Notes: generated by a model from the letters alone, not told the origin. Shown: positions 1 through 42,500, counted from the stretch's first letter. The stretch is DNA of 64,000 nucleotides from Paralvinella palmiformis (GCA_025642065.1 JAODUP010001156.1:1-64000); one strand, 5' to 3'. Program-made: numbers and translations.

Positions 1-27824
<27,824 letters not shown>

Positions 27825-28420
27825 GTTACTGAGTGATCGTCTGCTAGATCGTCTGCTGTATTAGAAATCTAATGAGACAGTCTACGTTGTGAGATCTCTA
27901 GCTAACTTTGTCCTCGTATCGTTATGGACCGTTCAGCGTTACCACCTCAACTCCGTATAATTTACTCATGTCGTGAGATTGTTAGCGGGGAACCACCTTT
28001 ATTTTTCTTAACTTCCTGGTTCTAAGACTTTTTTCTCGGGCATTTTGTTCAGCACAAACTATCCGAGCTGCGCTTTTAAATTACTCTGAACAGAATATCG
28101 CCCCCCCCCCACACACACACACACACACACACACAACTCGCCATATACCATATACACCATTATCAAGGCAGGTGGAAAGATAGGCCAGTGTATAAATAGC
28201 TATGCTATAACACACGGTAGACAGCACACAGCACACAGATTCGGCTAGAATAGAATTCAGCTAAGATTTCTTCTGAGGTCGTGATATATTAAAATACCCA
28301 AAGAAAGAAGCCACGCTCTAGTTGGCAGAGCTTATAGCGCTCTAAATAGTTGAGCACTTTTGATAAAGACACCGTCGTCCGAAAGCATTCGACTCGATTT
28401 GATCTAAAGACGCCTAACAG

Positions 28421-28470
<50 letters not shown>

Positions 28471-28555
28471 AACTAGCCAGTGTCGCTCCGATACTGGGTG
28501 GGTGTTTGGTGGGCGAGTCGGTGAGCGGCTTGTTCAGAGCCTCGAAGCCGGTCAC

Positions 28556-28640
28556 ATCTATAATAATAATAATATGTCATATTTACTTAGCTAGAAGCTG
28601 CTCTAAGGCGCTTTACAATATTAGTGAGACGACTGCCCGA
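28556..28640 (-). mobile_element. SINE/LINE 3' tail fragment (agctagaagctgctctaa family)
   Basis: Holds tagctagaagctgctctaag and gcgctttacaatatt, the same body seen at 36621-36776 and 54381-54553, followed by an ATT-repeat tail on the minus strand. Confidence 0.6.
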
Positions 28641-29075
28641 TGAAACAACCAGCAAATATACGTATTACTGGGGTTGTAACCCTACCCTACAGATTTGCCG
28701 CACTGCGATTACACTATCAGTGTGCTGCATGTGTTTTACACGCAACTCACACTCCCCACAGAGACTGTGTGTGTGTGTGTGTGGGGGGGGGGGGGGCGAC
28801 GCAGCCGTGATTTTAAAATAGAATTAAACTTCCGACACGAGACTGTTTTCCGCAAATATAACACTAAATAACCCTACAGTTTATTAACTGGATTTCTGTA
28901 GTCAACTCGCCCTGTTTAAAGTTCAGATATTTTTCTTATAATGGTTTATAACGTTCATCACATCTTTTGATAAGCCATAGGAATTAATGACTTAATACCA
29001 TTCTTTGTTGATCAGTTAGAATTTAATACGTGATATCTATCACATATATTTCTTATAATATAATTCCATTATATT

Positions 29076-29077
<2 letters not shown>

Positions 29078-29136
<59 letters not shown>

Positions 29137-29160
29137 GGGGGGGAGAGTGAGAGAGAGAGA
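29078..29160. repeat. Compound (GT)n(AT)n(AG)n microsatellite
   Basis: Three dinucleotide blocks in a row with a poly-G interruption, in intergenic DNA. Confidence 0.93.
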
Positions 29161-31515
29161 AGGGCCTCTATATTTTCTTACATTTCAACTTTAGTTCACC
29201 TATTCTTCCGAGCTCTTAAACTAACTTTTCATTTGCTTCGTTGAGTCATATAGCTATAGACAAATATGTCTATGTCTGCTTCATACAGAAACATAACCTT
29301 AACTCACACACACACACACACACACACACACGCGTACACAATGATCAAGTCTCACTGGATCCAGGATGTTGTATACATGTCAATCTGACATCGTTACGTT
29401 GTTATAAGGCGATATTAGTTCTGATGTTGCCAGGATGATATTTAAGAAAAACACCTTCATCCGCCCTCCCCCCATAAGCTATTTGTTTATCATTTTCCAC
29501 GTGTTTGATCCGTATAGGTTCCGGTTAATCCGGGCTATGCTAGGTGATAGGTGGTTACTAAAATGTATTAATATTTATATGTTTTATTTAGTTTCGAATT
29601 TAACAGTGTGCATAGAAGGATAACTAAATGTCATTATGATCCCCAATTTGTTTTTATAAAAATCACATTTTAGGTGCACCCGAAATAACCCCCCCCCCCT
29701 TCGCCATCGCAGGCGGGTCTTCGGCTGCTCGCCGCCTGCGGTCCGCTGGAGTCGTGACCAACAGACCATTAACGGCCAACTAATAAACGATGAGTCACCC
29801 ACCATCCTAGAAGCCGTAGTTAGGTCAAATCTTGGCGTCGGCACGTCTGATGGGTGTTTCCTCGGAAGTCGCTCGGCCCATGTCCGAAGCGATTAACACT
29901 TATTATCGTTTCGACACCTTTCAACTAAAAGCAGATCTATAATAACCGAATTTCTCGTAGATAGGACTGTTGCCGCAGTTGTCTCTATAAAATATTTACA
30001 GATCTATCGTCATCGTATGGACTGGCTGGGATTTACCCGAATAAAATCATGTTAAACACGACTGGCCCAGTTTAATTACGAAATGTGACGATGTTGCTGA
30101 AATGGTATATCATAAAGATATACCTCCGTATTTAAACCAATATTCAATAATCTTGTGCAAGATACGGAATGGCATGGAAGCCATTGATCATTTTGATGTT
30201 TGTTAATTACAGACACTATAAAGAAATACTCGTGTCACTTTGTCCATCAGATTAACTCATGATCTGCTCATTTGAAAGATCACACGTTTGTGTTTGTAAT
30301 TAACCATGAATGATTATGATTGGCTATTAGATAGCTACAGGCAATGGCATCATCGTGTGTTGGTGTGTAAGGTCGAGGATTATTATAATTGGTTATGATA
30401 TAGCAATTATCGCGGGTGGGCAGGTTAATGAACCATTACTGACACCACGTTGGTGTGTCTTGCATGACTGAACCAGCGGAAATATTTGGCAACATTTTCG
30501 TTTAACGAGGTCATTTTACATTGAAATGTCACATTCTGTTGGCGAAATGAAGTGTCGTAGTCGGAACGGGGAACACGATTTTGTAGGATTAAAGAGTCTT
30601 TTATAATGGAGCTAAATTCGTCACAGGCAATAATGTGTCGGATGGTGGATTTGTCGAATAAACGATGTCTGGATTAACGGATTCTGACTGTATTTCCTTA
30701 CGGAAGATAAAGGTCAACTAAATACATGTCGTATCAAACTTTCCGTAGGCTTTTCTTCAAACTTATAGGCCTACAAACATCGATTCGTAATAATTGAAAA
30801 ATAAAATTGTAATATTGTAACAAATAATGCAAGATTGGTCTCTTCTGAAGAACATCGACTCAATCTTATTCCTGTCATTACTACACCGATCGTTATTACA
30901 TCAACAGCTTATAATCCTAGATTGATGAGACGACGAAGACGGGGATTCAACTCCAGATTAATCCCAGATTCTGTTACCGTCCATAGACTAATACTTTGGT
31001 ATAGGGATAACGTCCATGTTAGTGTAGCCCTTAGTTGGGTGTAAGGATAGCATCCCTAATAATGCCGTATATCTGTGGTTTTTAAACTACACCCCTCCAT
31101 TCCCAAATGTTGAGCCTCATTGGTAGCTAGCAACCATTGAAGGAGTCTACATAGCTCCTGTTCTGGATTGGCTCAAATATCAGTCATCATAACCCAATTC
31201 GGGCGCGCTAGTTTCTTAGCCACAACGCGGCAGCACTGTCGTTCGCTAGAGCATAATATCGGGCAAGGAAGCCAGCGAACAGTTAGGGCTACCATCCAAT
31301 CACTAATTTTCATCGATCCCAAAAATTATGATTTCAGCTCCCAAAATATGGAATTCCGTATCCAATAAGGAAGTCTTTCACCCCTGGAAATAAATGAGGT
31401 AACATTGTTGAGGTAAATTCATGCCTTCTCTCGCGTACGTGAAGATGAGAACCATCTTTTAAAACTTAGTTATACTTAAAACTCGTTTGCTACTTCATGC
31501 GTGGGGGGTGTACAG

Positions 31516-31690
31516 CATAAAACCCCTCGTTTTGGCTCTGATACGAGTCAGCACGATTTAATGATACACCATAAAACCTTTGGTTTGGTTGTGATGTGAG
31601 TCAGCACGACATAATGATACATCATAAAACCCCTCGTTTTGGCTCTAATGAATCGGCACTGCTTAATGATATACCATACAACCCCTTCTT
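31516..31690. repeat. About 54-base unit repeated three times
   Basis: Units begin cataaaacccctcgttttgg and contain gagtcagcacga and taatgatacac. Copies differ at several positions, so the repeat is old. Just downstream (31905-31960) short gagacgttgag-type repeats occur. Confidence 0.8.
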
Positions 31691-33267
31691 TTCAGTCAAC
31701 AAATTACAGAAATCTTAACAATATTTGCCATTTTTTTTGACAAAATAGTACCCTACTGTGCAAGCGTTCAAGAAAAGGATGACAGTGTCATGTACTTCAA
31801 GTCGGGGAACCATCCAGATAGTTTGCTGAAAAATCAATTCGGATTGGTGAAACACCGATTTGTGAGAAAAGCGTGGTCAATAATTTTTCGATGTCTTCTA
31901 AACGCTGAGACGCTAAGACACTGAGACGTTGAGAGACTGAGACGTTGAGACACTAGATAGCAAATACTGTATATAGGCCAACAAGAGACCTAATAAAGTC
32001 CGGGGTCAGTCAGATTTGTCTACAGGTAAAACAAAGCGAAGATCACTAAGGCTCATAAACAACAATTTCTACGTGAATTTGGGATGACTGTTGGGGAGTA
32101 ATTAAACTGTCCCATTTGTGACAGCACAACTTTGCTGATGTGTTGAAGTTTTCGTAACATAATCTGAAAAATGAATTAAATCATTTAATTAGTCCATTCT
32201 GGCCGAGAGTACAGTTTTGTTAAATTTTTGTGTTAATGTTTTTTTCGGTGATACCTGTATGCTCTGATAGCGACTTGATATTACACTGATATAGTTAGCA
32301 AATATATTTTTCAACAATATTACTGATTAAACAGCCTTAATTACATGCAAAATTGTAATTCCATGTGTCGTGCATTAAAATAAATTTAGAAAATAATTCT
32401 TTGTCTTAGTATTTTCGTATCATGGCACATTACAGGAAGGCCAACGGATCGGAACTGTGTACACAAGTCTCTAATACGAATTGAAATTAGTATCTCAAAA
32501 TATAATAAAACCTACTATTTATGACCTAAAACAACGCCATTTGAAATCATTTGTATACTCATTAAGATACGAATAGTCGGGCTTATGACGTCAGAGAATC
32601 CCGCGCAGCTTCTTTTGTATTTGTTTTCATTCAAGCTAAGCCACGGAGCTTTGGCTTAGGTTTCTTATTTAACTATGCCTCGTACATCTCTATGATACCC
32701 AATATACGGTCAATTCTGCGAGATATAGTACGAACATATTATACTTATGCCTTTTTCTTGATAAATTAATCTAACATAAGCTCCCGTATGAGGTGTATTT
32801 ATTTTTCAATTTATCATGACAATTATAATGCCTGAATACTCATGTTTCGTGCACTTTCGTCCTCCATCACAGTATTAGCTAGAGAGCAAAAGTATATGTT
32901 TACCAATTCCTCACAGAACGTATCCTATATAGAGTGGCGCTGAAGATGGTATTCATAAGATGATATCAGAACCTCGGAATTACCCACCAGAGAAACATAA
33001 ACACAGAATGATCACCCATCATTGGTGATGTAAACACCACATCTTAAATTATTGACCTTTGACTTTGTTAAAATACACGATTTATATGGAGCTTAAAGAA
33101 GCATTATAACATTGCCAAATAAACCAAAATATGATAGTCAGAAGATGACGTCAGAGCCGTGGAATTATAAACCAGAGGAACTCGTGTTTTATTATTTAAA
33201 TACGCATATTTTATCATTTTAAATACACAAATGCGGTTAAGTATTTAATTCACATGTAATATATAAA

Positions 33268-33433
33268 ATGTTGTTGTTTTACGGCCACTTTTATGCATGT
33301 GGTAGGCTAAATGAGCCAAGCTAGCTCCGAAAGTAATGAGGCGACATGAAAGATTAAACGCCCTTCACACTTGGTCCGGGAGTCAAACTCCCGTTCCAGA
33401 GGTCTGTGACCAACCGCGCCATCAGCTTCGGCC
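33268..33433 (-). mobile_element. SINE with a different tRNA-like head
   Basis: On the minus strand the body gctcatttagcctacc and aaaagtggccgtaaaac match the family at 7625, but the head is unrelated: gatggcgcggttgg (A-box-like) and gggagtttgactcccgg (B-box-like). TA-rich flanks (taatatata) could be a target duplication. Confidence 0.78.
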
Positions 33434-33722
33434 TAATATATATAAACCTGTATTTTAAAATAACATTTGAACATATTATTTTAAACTCATACGCCTGTTT
33501 TACAAGTAAATTCCTATACCTGATCAGAGGTTTTGAGCCGAAGTAATCGTCACACAAGAGTCGTACACATTCCGGGCCACATTTGATTTTAAAGCAGTGA
33601 AGAAATACAAAAGTCGGCAAGACGGACACGTGATATGTTCAATGATATTGTCGTTGTGACGTACAATATGTAAATTCAGCGAAAGCTTAGTTTTAATACA
33701 TTTCTTTAAATAATTAATTTTG

Positions 33723-33774
33723 AATTTATGAATAATTAATGTGCGGTATACCGCACATTAATTATTCCTAAATT
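33723..33774. repeat. Perfect 36-bp palindrome (52 bp with one mismatch pair)
   Basis: The half-site aataattaatgtgcggta is followed at once by its exact reverse complement (33731-33766). Arms extend to 33723 and 33774 with one mismatch. There is no spacer, so the strand can fold into a cruciform. Confidence 0.95.
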
Positions 33775-34130
33775 ATATATATATATATTGCACTCTGAGA
33801 TGGTAATGTCTCAACGTTTAGAAGACATCGATATTTTTTATATCATCGAAATAATACAGGTCAATCGTCCACAAATAAATCAACACAGAATGGGACATTA
33901 TTATCCACGACATCCTATGCGGAGTTATATCCCTGATCAACTGGAATACAAGATATCCGGAGGAAACCCAACTGAGATCTTGTTGCAATTTAAAATGTGG
34001 TTTGTTGAAAAAATGCCAAAGCCACGTCGATGTTCCTTTAGAGGACATATCTTGTTACAGCGCCAATAATAGCCCTGGATGGTTAGAAGTGGTGATGAAT
34101 ACTTAAACACACGAATCAATCTTTTAGACT

Positions 34131-34607
34131 TTTATTTAACCAAAGGATTTCAACTACAAACCTAAACTACTTGTATCAGTGATGAACACGTACTAAATGA
34201 GCGTAGGCCTCCGTGTGTCTTACTACAGACAGACTAACAACACTACATTGCTCGGAGTAAAGATTAAGAAAGATTTATTTCTGAAATGCTCTTAAATACA
34301 AACATGAAGACATCACTAACCATCAGTGTGACTATACAGTGGGAATCTAAATTTAACACGGAAATCCAAATAACGAAAGATGAACCGAAGGATGCAACCA
34401 CCACTATCTATCTCTAATAAAATATAACCATTTTAATGCAATCTCTTTCTCTCTTCGTTTGTCTCTCTCACATCAAATACAATCGGCATCATTACAACGA
34501 GCTGACACATCAGAAAGCTAAAATAACAATGATACAATCTAACAAACTGACACTGATGCTTATTCTAAACATTTCTAATAGATTTACATTCAGTCTTCCT
34601 TTTTATT
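34131..34607 (-). terminator. Candidate polyadenylation signals of the zinc-finger gene
   Basis: AATAAA on the minus strand occurs at 34602-34607 (214 bases after the stop) and at 34131-34136 (685 bases after it). Either could end the transcript; the sequence between is AT-rich without other features. Confidence 0.45.
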
Positions 34608-34820
34608 AAACACGAAAACAGTTAATGATCACGATGAAACTTATCACTTAAAACACACATCGAGTACATTTCTGACAACAGGATAAAACTGAACAGTTAG
34701 ATGATAGCATAAAATCCAAAGTAAGAGCATCTTGTTAAATGTCTGTGTGTGTGTAGCGGGAGAGACGAAGCCTGTATCAGTGTCTCTCTCTCTTTTTCTC
34801 TCTGTGTGTGTGTGGGTTTG

Positions 34821-36525
34821 TTACATTTCACCTTGGCTAGCCACCATTGTAGCCTGTTCTTCTGACATTATAATCAATGATTCTCCATCGGCCTGTAAGA
34901 GCTGCTGACCCGGTTCCAGCACGAGCTGTTTGTTGCCAGTTATCATGATCACCTGCTGCTCACCAGGCAAGCTCTCATCCACGACAATGAACCTACCGTC
35001 TGACATCCGAAGCTGCTCCTCAGTTATTTCGACAAACTGCTGCTCTTCGGCATATTCGTCTGGATGAGTGTCAGGCTCTTGGCCGGTCTCGAGCAGCTGC
35101 AACTGATAGCCGTCCTCTTCGGCTGGACGTGCTTCACTCCCCACGCCTTCTGCATCATTCTGCTTTGTTGCTGTCTCTGCTACAAGTGCACCATCTACGT
35201 CATGTCCCCGTTGGAATACCGGGCATTCTTCGGGTTGCAAAGCCTCTTGCTGGTACGTCAATTCACCGATTTCAGGTGACTGTATCACACCCACGGAGTC
35301 AGGATCAACTGGTACCAACGCAGTGGGATTACTGTTCCCTATGTCCACTTTACTGTCGCCAATTTGTTGCCGTGTTGTTTCAACCGACCAAATAATATTT
35401 TCATCTTTTGTGTCTTCAGTCACTTGAATGATATGTTTATGTTCTTCGTCATTTTGTACTCTGTAGTTGGCACTCGTATCTTGGACGTTTTTATCTCTTG
35501 GTACTTGCTGTAGTGCCAAGTCACTATCAGTATGTTGTTCTTGGCGATCATCGGTGGCCTCAGATTTTGGCGTTATATCTTCACATTTTATCTCGCTCTG
35601 TGGCATCAGATCCGGCTGATCTTCCAGCTTCGTCTGGACGTCAACACCAGACTGCGGTACCAAGAGATCTTTCAGGGTGTTTTCTGATACTATAAGCAGA
35701 GGGATATTGTTGGTGCTGTTCTCTATTGACGATATCTCGCTGCCAGCAAACTGAGCTACAGTCGTCAGTGTCCCATCAGACTGGCCCGATGGTGCATCAG
35801 CAAACTGATCCTCGTTTGACTGGCTGATGTCCTCCAGCTTTGTGACTGCATTCAGGATCTGCTTCATATCCTTGAGATCTTCCGGGATGTATTCAGATCC
35901 ATGTGCTTTTTCAATGTGGGTTATCATGTAGTCCTTCTTTGTACACGAATATGAGCACATGCTGCATGAAAACGGCTTAATGTAGAGATGCTTGCTAAAT
36001 CTATGGGCGTGCAGATCTTTCTTGTTCACGTAATGCTTGTCACAGTCAGTACACGTGAAGCGGCGCAGTCCCATGTGGACCGTCTTCACATGCCAGGAGA
36101 GGGCGCTGCTCTGCTTGAAGCACTTTTCACAGTGCTTGCATCTGTACGGCATCACACCCGTGTGCGTTCTGATGTGCATGTTCATCGATCCCTTGTCGAC
36201 GGTTCTGAAGTTGCAAATTGGACAGAGATGCGGTTTCTCTCCGGCATGCCTCATCTTGTGGTAGGTCAGCTGCTGGCGTGAGAAGTATGCCTCTGGGCAG
36301 ATGTCGCACACGTATGGCCGCACAGCGGGCGTCCCGTCCAAGTTTATCCCATGCAGACGGCGCATGTGTCCCTTCAGGGTCTGCGTGTACTGAGTGACGA
36401 AGTTGCAGTGTTCACACTTGATGTTTTTTGCTGCATGGATCATCATGTGCATCCTGAGAGATGATTTGCGAACGGAAGCTCCACAAACGTTACATACAGT
36501 AACCAATTCGGCAGGCAGGGCATGA
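34821..36525 (-). CDS. Exon 5: fingers 6-12 and acidic glutamine-rich tail
   Basis: Seven fingers: CNVCGASVRKSSLRMHMMIH, CEHCNFVTQYTQTLKGHMRR, CDICPEAYFSRQQLTYHK, CPICNFRTVDKGSMNMHIRT, CKHCEKCFKQSSALSWHVKT, CTDCDKHYVNKKDLHAHR, CSMCSYSCTKKDYMITHIEK. The tail carries many E, D and Q and ends SEEQATMVASQGEM before TAA at 34821-34823. The tail may act as an activation or cofactor-binding surface. Confidence 0.92.
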
Positions 36526-39500
36526 CTGTAAAGCAATAAAAAAAGGTAATCACTCATAACATGGTGGCATAAAACATTATTTGGCTTTATCAGAAAACCT
36601 ATAACATTTCAACTATCGCACATGTATGCTCCCTTGGGAGTTGAGATGTGTGCTGGGTGGAAACAGGTCTGAGTCAGGGATAATAATATTGTAAATAATT
36701 TTGTAAAGTGCCTTAGAGCAGCTTCTAGCTGAATAGGGCACTATATAAATATCACATTATATTATTATTATTAAGTACTTTATTTAGGCTGAAAGACTGA
36801 CCTATGGTAAGGTCAGAGTAGCATTTTCTTCCTAGAATATGTGATCGGATCTATTCCCAATTCTTAACTTATTTTGATCAAATGATAATCTTATGATTCT
36901 TTATGTGTTCTTTGAGTCTAACAATGTCACAACACAAGATTTTCTAGACCACTGTTAGGAACTAATATTATCAGCTGGTGGTATAACCTACTGCAACTGA
37001 GTACTTGTGGATGATTGGGTTCGTTCCTATAGCAACCTGGCTCAGAATTAGTTTTTGCAGTTTTGACATATATTATTGGTTGATGCCATAATACTGTTAA
37101 AATTCATACCAAGGCAAGTAAATGACGGGAAGTGTATGTTCCTTGTGCTGTCATAATTCGAGACCACTCTGGTTAATCTTCTAATTGTTCTACGAGTGAT
37201 GCGCACATGACAGTACGTTTTAGTACTAAAAAATCACTCAAATGGAAAATCTTTAATTTAAAATTGATTTTTTTTCTGAAATGAAAAATGGCATTTTAAA
37301 GGAACACTATAAATAAAATGTGCAATGCTCATAAAAAGAAATCCCCAAACTGACAATAATATTTGCCAACTATATAGAACATCATAAATATAATAAAAAA
37401 TTTCCAGATTACTGGATGACACCCATTAAGATTTCTTTGATGATGTTGATTGGTATTTTACGGCCATTTTTGTGCACAAGGTAGGCTATATTTGAAAGTC
37501 ATATTGTACTAGGGAGGAAAAAATCATGTGCTCTGATGACAAAAAGCACAAGGATCAAGTAGTTGCTTCCAGATCAAAACAGGTTACAGATGCTCTGGTT
37601 TATCCATCCTCGTCAACATAACTCAACACAAGCTCAACTTCCTACAGGCATGAGCGGCCTTTAAAGAAAAACCCTGAAAGGCAGGAAAGGAAGTCACAGG
37701 GGAACTGGGCAATGTGCACCTGGAGGTGTGGGGTAAAAATTGGGCTTTGTGCATTCTTAGGGCAGTCTGAGACTACTAGAGAATTCTTTCGACCCACCAG
37801 TTTCAACTTAGGAAATACCGGAAATCCAGGAAAAATCAGAAACCTGCTCTTAGAACTACTGCTAACTGATGCAGTCATCAGTTCATTTACATAAATCAAA
37901 CAGAAGTACAGCATTATCTTTAAAAGGAATTTTATTTCATGGTTTTATTTAGCCATTTCAGTAAGGCCATTTGGATGAAATATGTAATAATCAAAATATC
38001 TGATTTCAGGAGCTTCCTGTTTTAATATGGCTACTATCACAGAAAAATTGTAGTCAATTATAATCATATTTTAATATAGTTTATAATTTGTGAGCATATT
38101 TTATTAGTTCTGAAATCTGAAATGAAAGTGAACTGTTTCTTTAAATGGAAGTTGCATTATTTAAAATAAACACTGCTTTGTTTCTTGTTATTACACAAAT
38201 GTTGCACATCAGGCAATTGCCATTGAAGCTAGCAGTGTTGATTTGGTGAGTGAATCTGCTTAAAATATTTGTTAAATTAGGAAGAAATTTATTGTGGTAA
38301 AAACATTTGCCTGATCTAACTAATTAGTGAAGTAATTTTAACAATAATAAGGTTTCTGGACAATACTGGTAAGAATAAGATCACCATTAACAGAAACTTT
38401 TAAAGTTATGTAAGCAGATGCTTATTTTTCTAAAAAATTACCCCAACAAATTTGTGATAATGATGCCATTATATTTGCCTTCGAGTAGCTACTTAGAAGT
38501 GCTGCCACCTAGTGAATCAAATGAAGTTTTTAATAAGGAACAGACCATAAGACAACAACATTCTTAGCAATCAATCGAGCAATTCAATTACCCCTGGCGC
38601 CACCGTGCGACTGAATTGCACACTACGGCCTCGAGTTAGAAGTCTAAGAATCACTGCGTTACATGGCGATTTACTCGTGTAGTGACCGATAAATGTCTCA
38701 CTGAAAAGTTGTATTTTAGGCTATTTACCAGCTATATTTGGATTTTATTTATAGTCCATTAAGGGTATGTGATCTCCAGATCATAATTTTGCATTTAATA
38801 GGAATGACATAGACTTCATCCAAAAGATATAAGCCACTAACCTAAGTAACGTTCAGCACAATTTGCATGCCTGTCATGGTCTGGCATGTGTAGTTGAAAC
38901 TTATTATTTATAGAACCATTGTCATCTGACATGACGATGTGAATGGATAAAATCAATAATTATATATATTATAAATCAATGGGTGATTCCTATTATTGTA
39001 ACATTGGTATTTATGCATGATATCTTGTATTGAAAGAGAACTGTTTTATTTTCTGAATCAGCCATCTGTGCAATGTTTTCTACATGTATATGTCAAGGTT
39101 GTTAATACTCTAATATAATAACCTTTTTATTTAATAATATACAAGCAATACATATTTGATTGGTTCCCATGTACAAGTGCAAATAATATTTCCAAAACTC
39201 TACATTAAATATAAATTTTTTCCCCATTAAAATCAATTTACATTCAGCTAAAGTTTAATTTTAAAATTATATATTTAATCCATTGAAACCCAAGCTAAAA
39301 AAAATCCCCTACAAGTCAACATGAACAACTACGGCTTAAATGTGTCAATCATCAGGAAAGATCAGTACACTCAATCATTGGATTATATCTTGATAAGTAT
39401 TGTGTTAAATCCTTTAGAAAGACACAATCGTTCAGCTGAAATACTAGTCTCAGTCTCCGTGTAATATGAAATAATTTGCTGAGAGATTTTGAGTATTTAA

Positions 39501-42500
39501 CTTTAGTGAAAAGTTGCCATACCCTATTAAAAGTGGGCACAATAGCTGTTTCTAACCCCAAGATCGCAGTTGGTAACTGAGGCAATGCATTTTGCCTGGA
39601 TCGGTCTATTCCAATGTAAGAAATTAAGACAGAACGAAGTAATTCTTTGTACAACATCTGGCACAGGCTGAGAACAGACTGTTATGTTTGACCACTTCAG
39701 TTTGAGGTTACAAATATGAACAAAATGATCGAATCAAAACATAACATCCTCTTTGGACACTAATGTTCGTCAAGAATATTTCTGACATTTTGTGCTAAAC
39801 TTAGAAACAAACAAATATTCATGTCCATGGGTACTGCTATGAAATATTAATTGTAATTATTTAATATCCTCATACAAATTGAATGATAGAGAATTTCTGT
39901 CAATCAAATTATATCCTGGTCAGTTATTAATTTTCTACACATAATAATCAAATATTACCTCTATTACCGTTTCATATCGTTTCTATATTATGTCTTAGTT
40001 GTAACATTTTCACAAAGCTGTTATGACTTTTAATACAAACTATTCTATTTAAGAATCAGATGAAAGATCCATTAAGCTGAACAAAGACCTACTGATGTTT
40101 GAAACACTCACCCATGGACCTCTGCCAAATGATATATCATTGTTTTCTTATCTCCAGCTGTAAAATCACAATCCGTAATCTGACAGGGTATTCGCTTCTT
40201 TAGAAGAATACCGTGTCGTCGTCTTATGTGACTGTTCAGCCGCTTCACGCTATAGAATCTGGCGCCACATTCTTCACACAGGTAACACTTATTCAGTGGA
40301 TTATCTGTCGAAACAAAATGAAACAGCTCCAGTAATCACTCAAAAACCCTGAAGATGATTGTTCCAATTCGCAGAACACGTGGCTAAAATAGCCATTTAA
40401 TTAATTAATTAATTACTAGATAGGACAAATATATCAGAATGAGTAGTGCTGTGCACACTGAGTAAACATCCTCAAATATTAAATGTTCTTTTAAGTTTTA
40501 CATGATTATTAATTCTTGTTAAGAGATAGAACATCATAATGTGACATTCAGATCATCTTCATCATAACATTATATTGTTAGGGAACTCACAGATGCCATT
40601 AATCGGTGATGGTTACTTTTTTAAAAGTATATTTTTATTTCTGTTTTTTAGGATGACCCAAAATCATTACTGGGAGATCAATATCACTAGACGAAACCAG
40701 AGAAGAAAAATCTAGTTGTATTACAGCACAACTAAAAGTAAAAGCATCAATTTTAAGGTTATACACTGCCTTAATTTCACACAATCTTCATAAACCAAAC
40801 ATAAACCATGTTGAACACCTTAGGGTACTCAACCGGGTATAGCACTATACAAATATTAATTATTATTACATATTGCAACACAGAAGAGAGAACAGTTGTT
40901 GTTTTATAAAAACTGAGTCTTTCGTTTAATCAGCATGCAAATATTGCAATACCAGTAATTGCTGGATAAAGAATAACAACCTCGTTGATGTATCTCCTTG
41001 TGCCGTGCCATATTTTTTCTCGTACTGAACCCTCGTGAACAGATTGGACAGGAAAATGGTCTTTCACCTGGAAAACAATTTTATATCTTTAAAGAAGTGA
41101 GGAGAGGAAAAATGCTCTCATTGGTTTGCTAGATGTCATTGTTAGTATGTGTGCAGTATTCTGCACACCTCAAACAAATTTAGTGCTATTATTGTACACA
41201 AGTGTGATATATAATTTAAAAGACAGTGACTATATTATGTTCGTCTCTACAGACAAATTTCATGGAAGGCATCAAACACGTTAAAGCAGATCGTACATAC
41301 CTGTGTGTGTTCTAACGTGGTCTCTTAGTTTATCAGTAGTGCGGAAGGCCTTGTTGCAAATATCACAGACAAAGGGCTTCTCGCCAAGATGTATTCTGAG
41401 ATGTACAGTAAGAGACCGGGAACTCTCTCTCTGCCAGTCACACAGCAGACACCGGTAAGCACCATCTTCTGTTCTCTTCCACAAATATCTCTTATTCTCA
41501 CTGTGCAGGTCACTTTTAGCTCTAACACTCAGGCCACGGCTTCTTAAAAGTCGAATATTATAACCACGTGGGCGCCGTCTCACACGTTCTGGACAACCAC
41601 CAGGAGATCGCCCCCCAGAAAAATCTGGATCTTTGACGTGGCTCTCGGCATCAGTTTTAGCCTCCCCCTCTATGTCCTTGTCTTCTTCTGGATTGACATG
41701 GACATCATCGGCTGATGCACTGTCGTTTTCGGGGACTGTCTCGGTCCTCGTCAACTTGACAATCAGCTTTTTCATCTCGGAGGGGGAGGCTTTCACGTTT
41801 TTTGGCTGCTCAGGTGTTTCTTTTGGAGGATATTTCCTCGGCCGACCTCTTCCTCGTTTCGGAGTTGGTGTCAGACTTTCTTTTGATTTGGTCACGCTCG
41901 CCACCATTCTGGGTTTTAATATCTCCTGAAGAAGATCATTTCCTTCAAGATTGTCTTTCAGCTTTGCACTGATTTTGCGCTTCCTCATGCTCGTTCTGAC
42001 CGGAGTAACTGGGTCACAGCTATCTGGACTCATTAACTCCTTGTCGAGTTCCTCTTCCTTAACGATATCCTCTTTTGGGGAAGGCGGTTTCTTCTCTTCA
42101 TTTAAACTTTTAGGTGGTCTGCCCGGTCTTCTCTTCACTTTGACAGCGGGTGGTGGTGTCTTCACTGTTTTTTCAGTTGCTAAATCATCCTCTTCCTTTT
42201 CAACTACCTTAGCTTCGGGCTTGTCGCCAACCGACTTCTCTATAGCAGAGTCCACCAAGATACGTGGCTTGTTTTGTAGCTCGGGTGAGAGCTTCAATGG
42301 GCTGAAATCGGTCTGAACGTAGGCGTTCTTGGACTTCTTTTTCTTTTGTTCGGCTTCAGACTCACTGGGCAAGCCCGTAATCTTGTAGTCGGTCTGAACT
42401 TCACGTGAGAGCTTCGTAATGCGTGACTGTTCAGTCATGGTGTATTGGTCAACCATCTTGTTCTTTAATGGTGGCTTTGATGTAAGCTTACCCGGCTTTG

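Larger units (their letters stand above)
27825..34820. other. Intergenic region between gene 1 and gene 2
   Basis: Contains the promoter and 5' UTR of the receptor gene (close to 27825), TA and GT/GA microsatellites, a SINE tail (28556-28640), a three-copy 54-base repeat (31516-31690), a SINE (33268-33433), a perfect palindrome (33731-33766) and the 3' UTR of the zinc-finger gene (below 34820). Other reading frames here look random. Confidence 0.6.
36526..40111. other. 3.6 kb intron of the zinc-finger gene
   Basis: Holds a SINE-type element (36621-36776) and a truncated SINE (37440-37490). The section 38840-39300 is a diverged inverted copy of sequence around 3090-3640: ttaggttagt, gaaccattgtcatctgac and aatgggtgattcctattatt have counterparts there. 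No exon seen. Confidence 0.55.

Noticed and set aside
28185..28200. TATA-like tataaata near the receptor start
   Set aside because: It is on the plus strand, opposite to the gene, so it is not a supported core promoter.
33788..34069. 93-codon plus-strand frame beside the palindrome
   Set aside because: No recognisable motif, no splice context and an overlapping open frame on the other strand; most likely chance.
35064..36281. Plus-strand frames over the zinc-finger exon
   Set aside because: They are antisense shadows of the C2H2 fingers and acidic tail.
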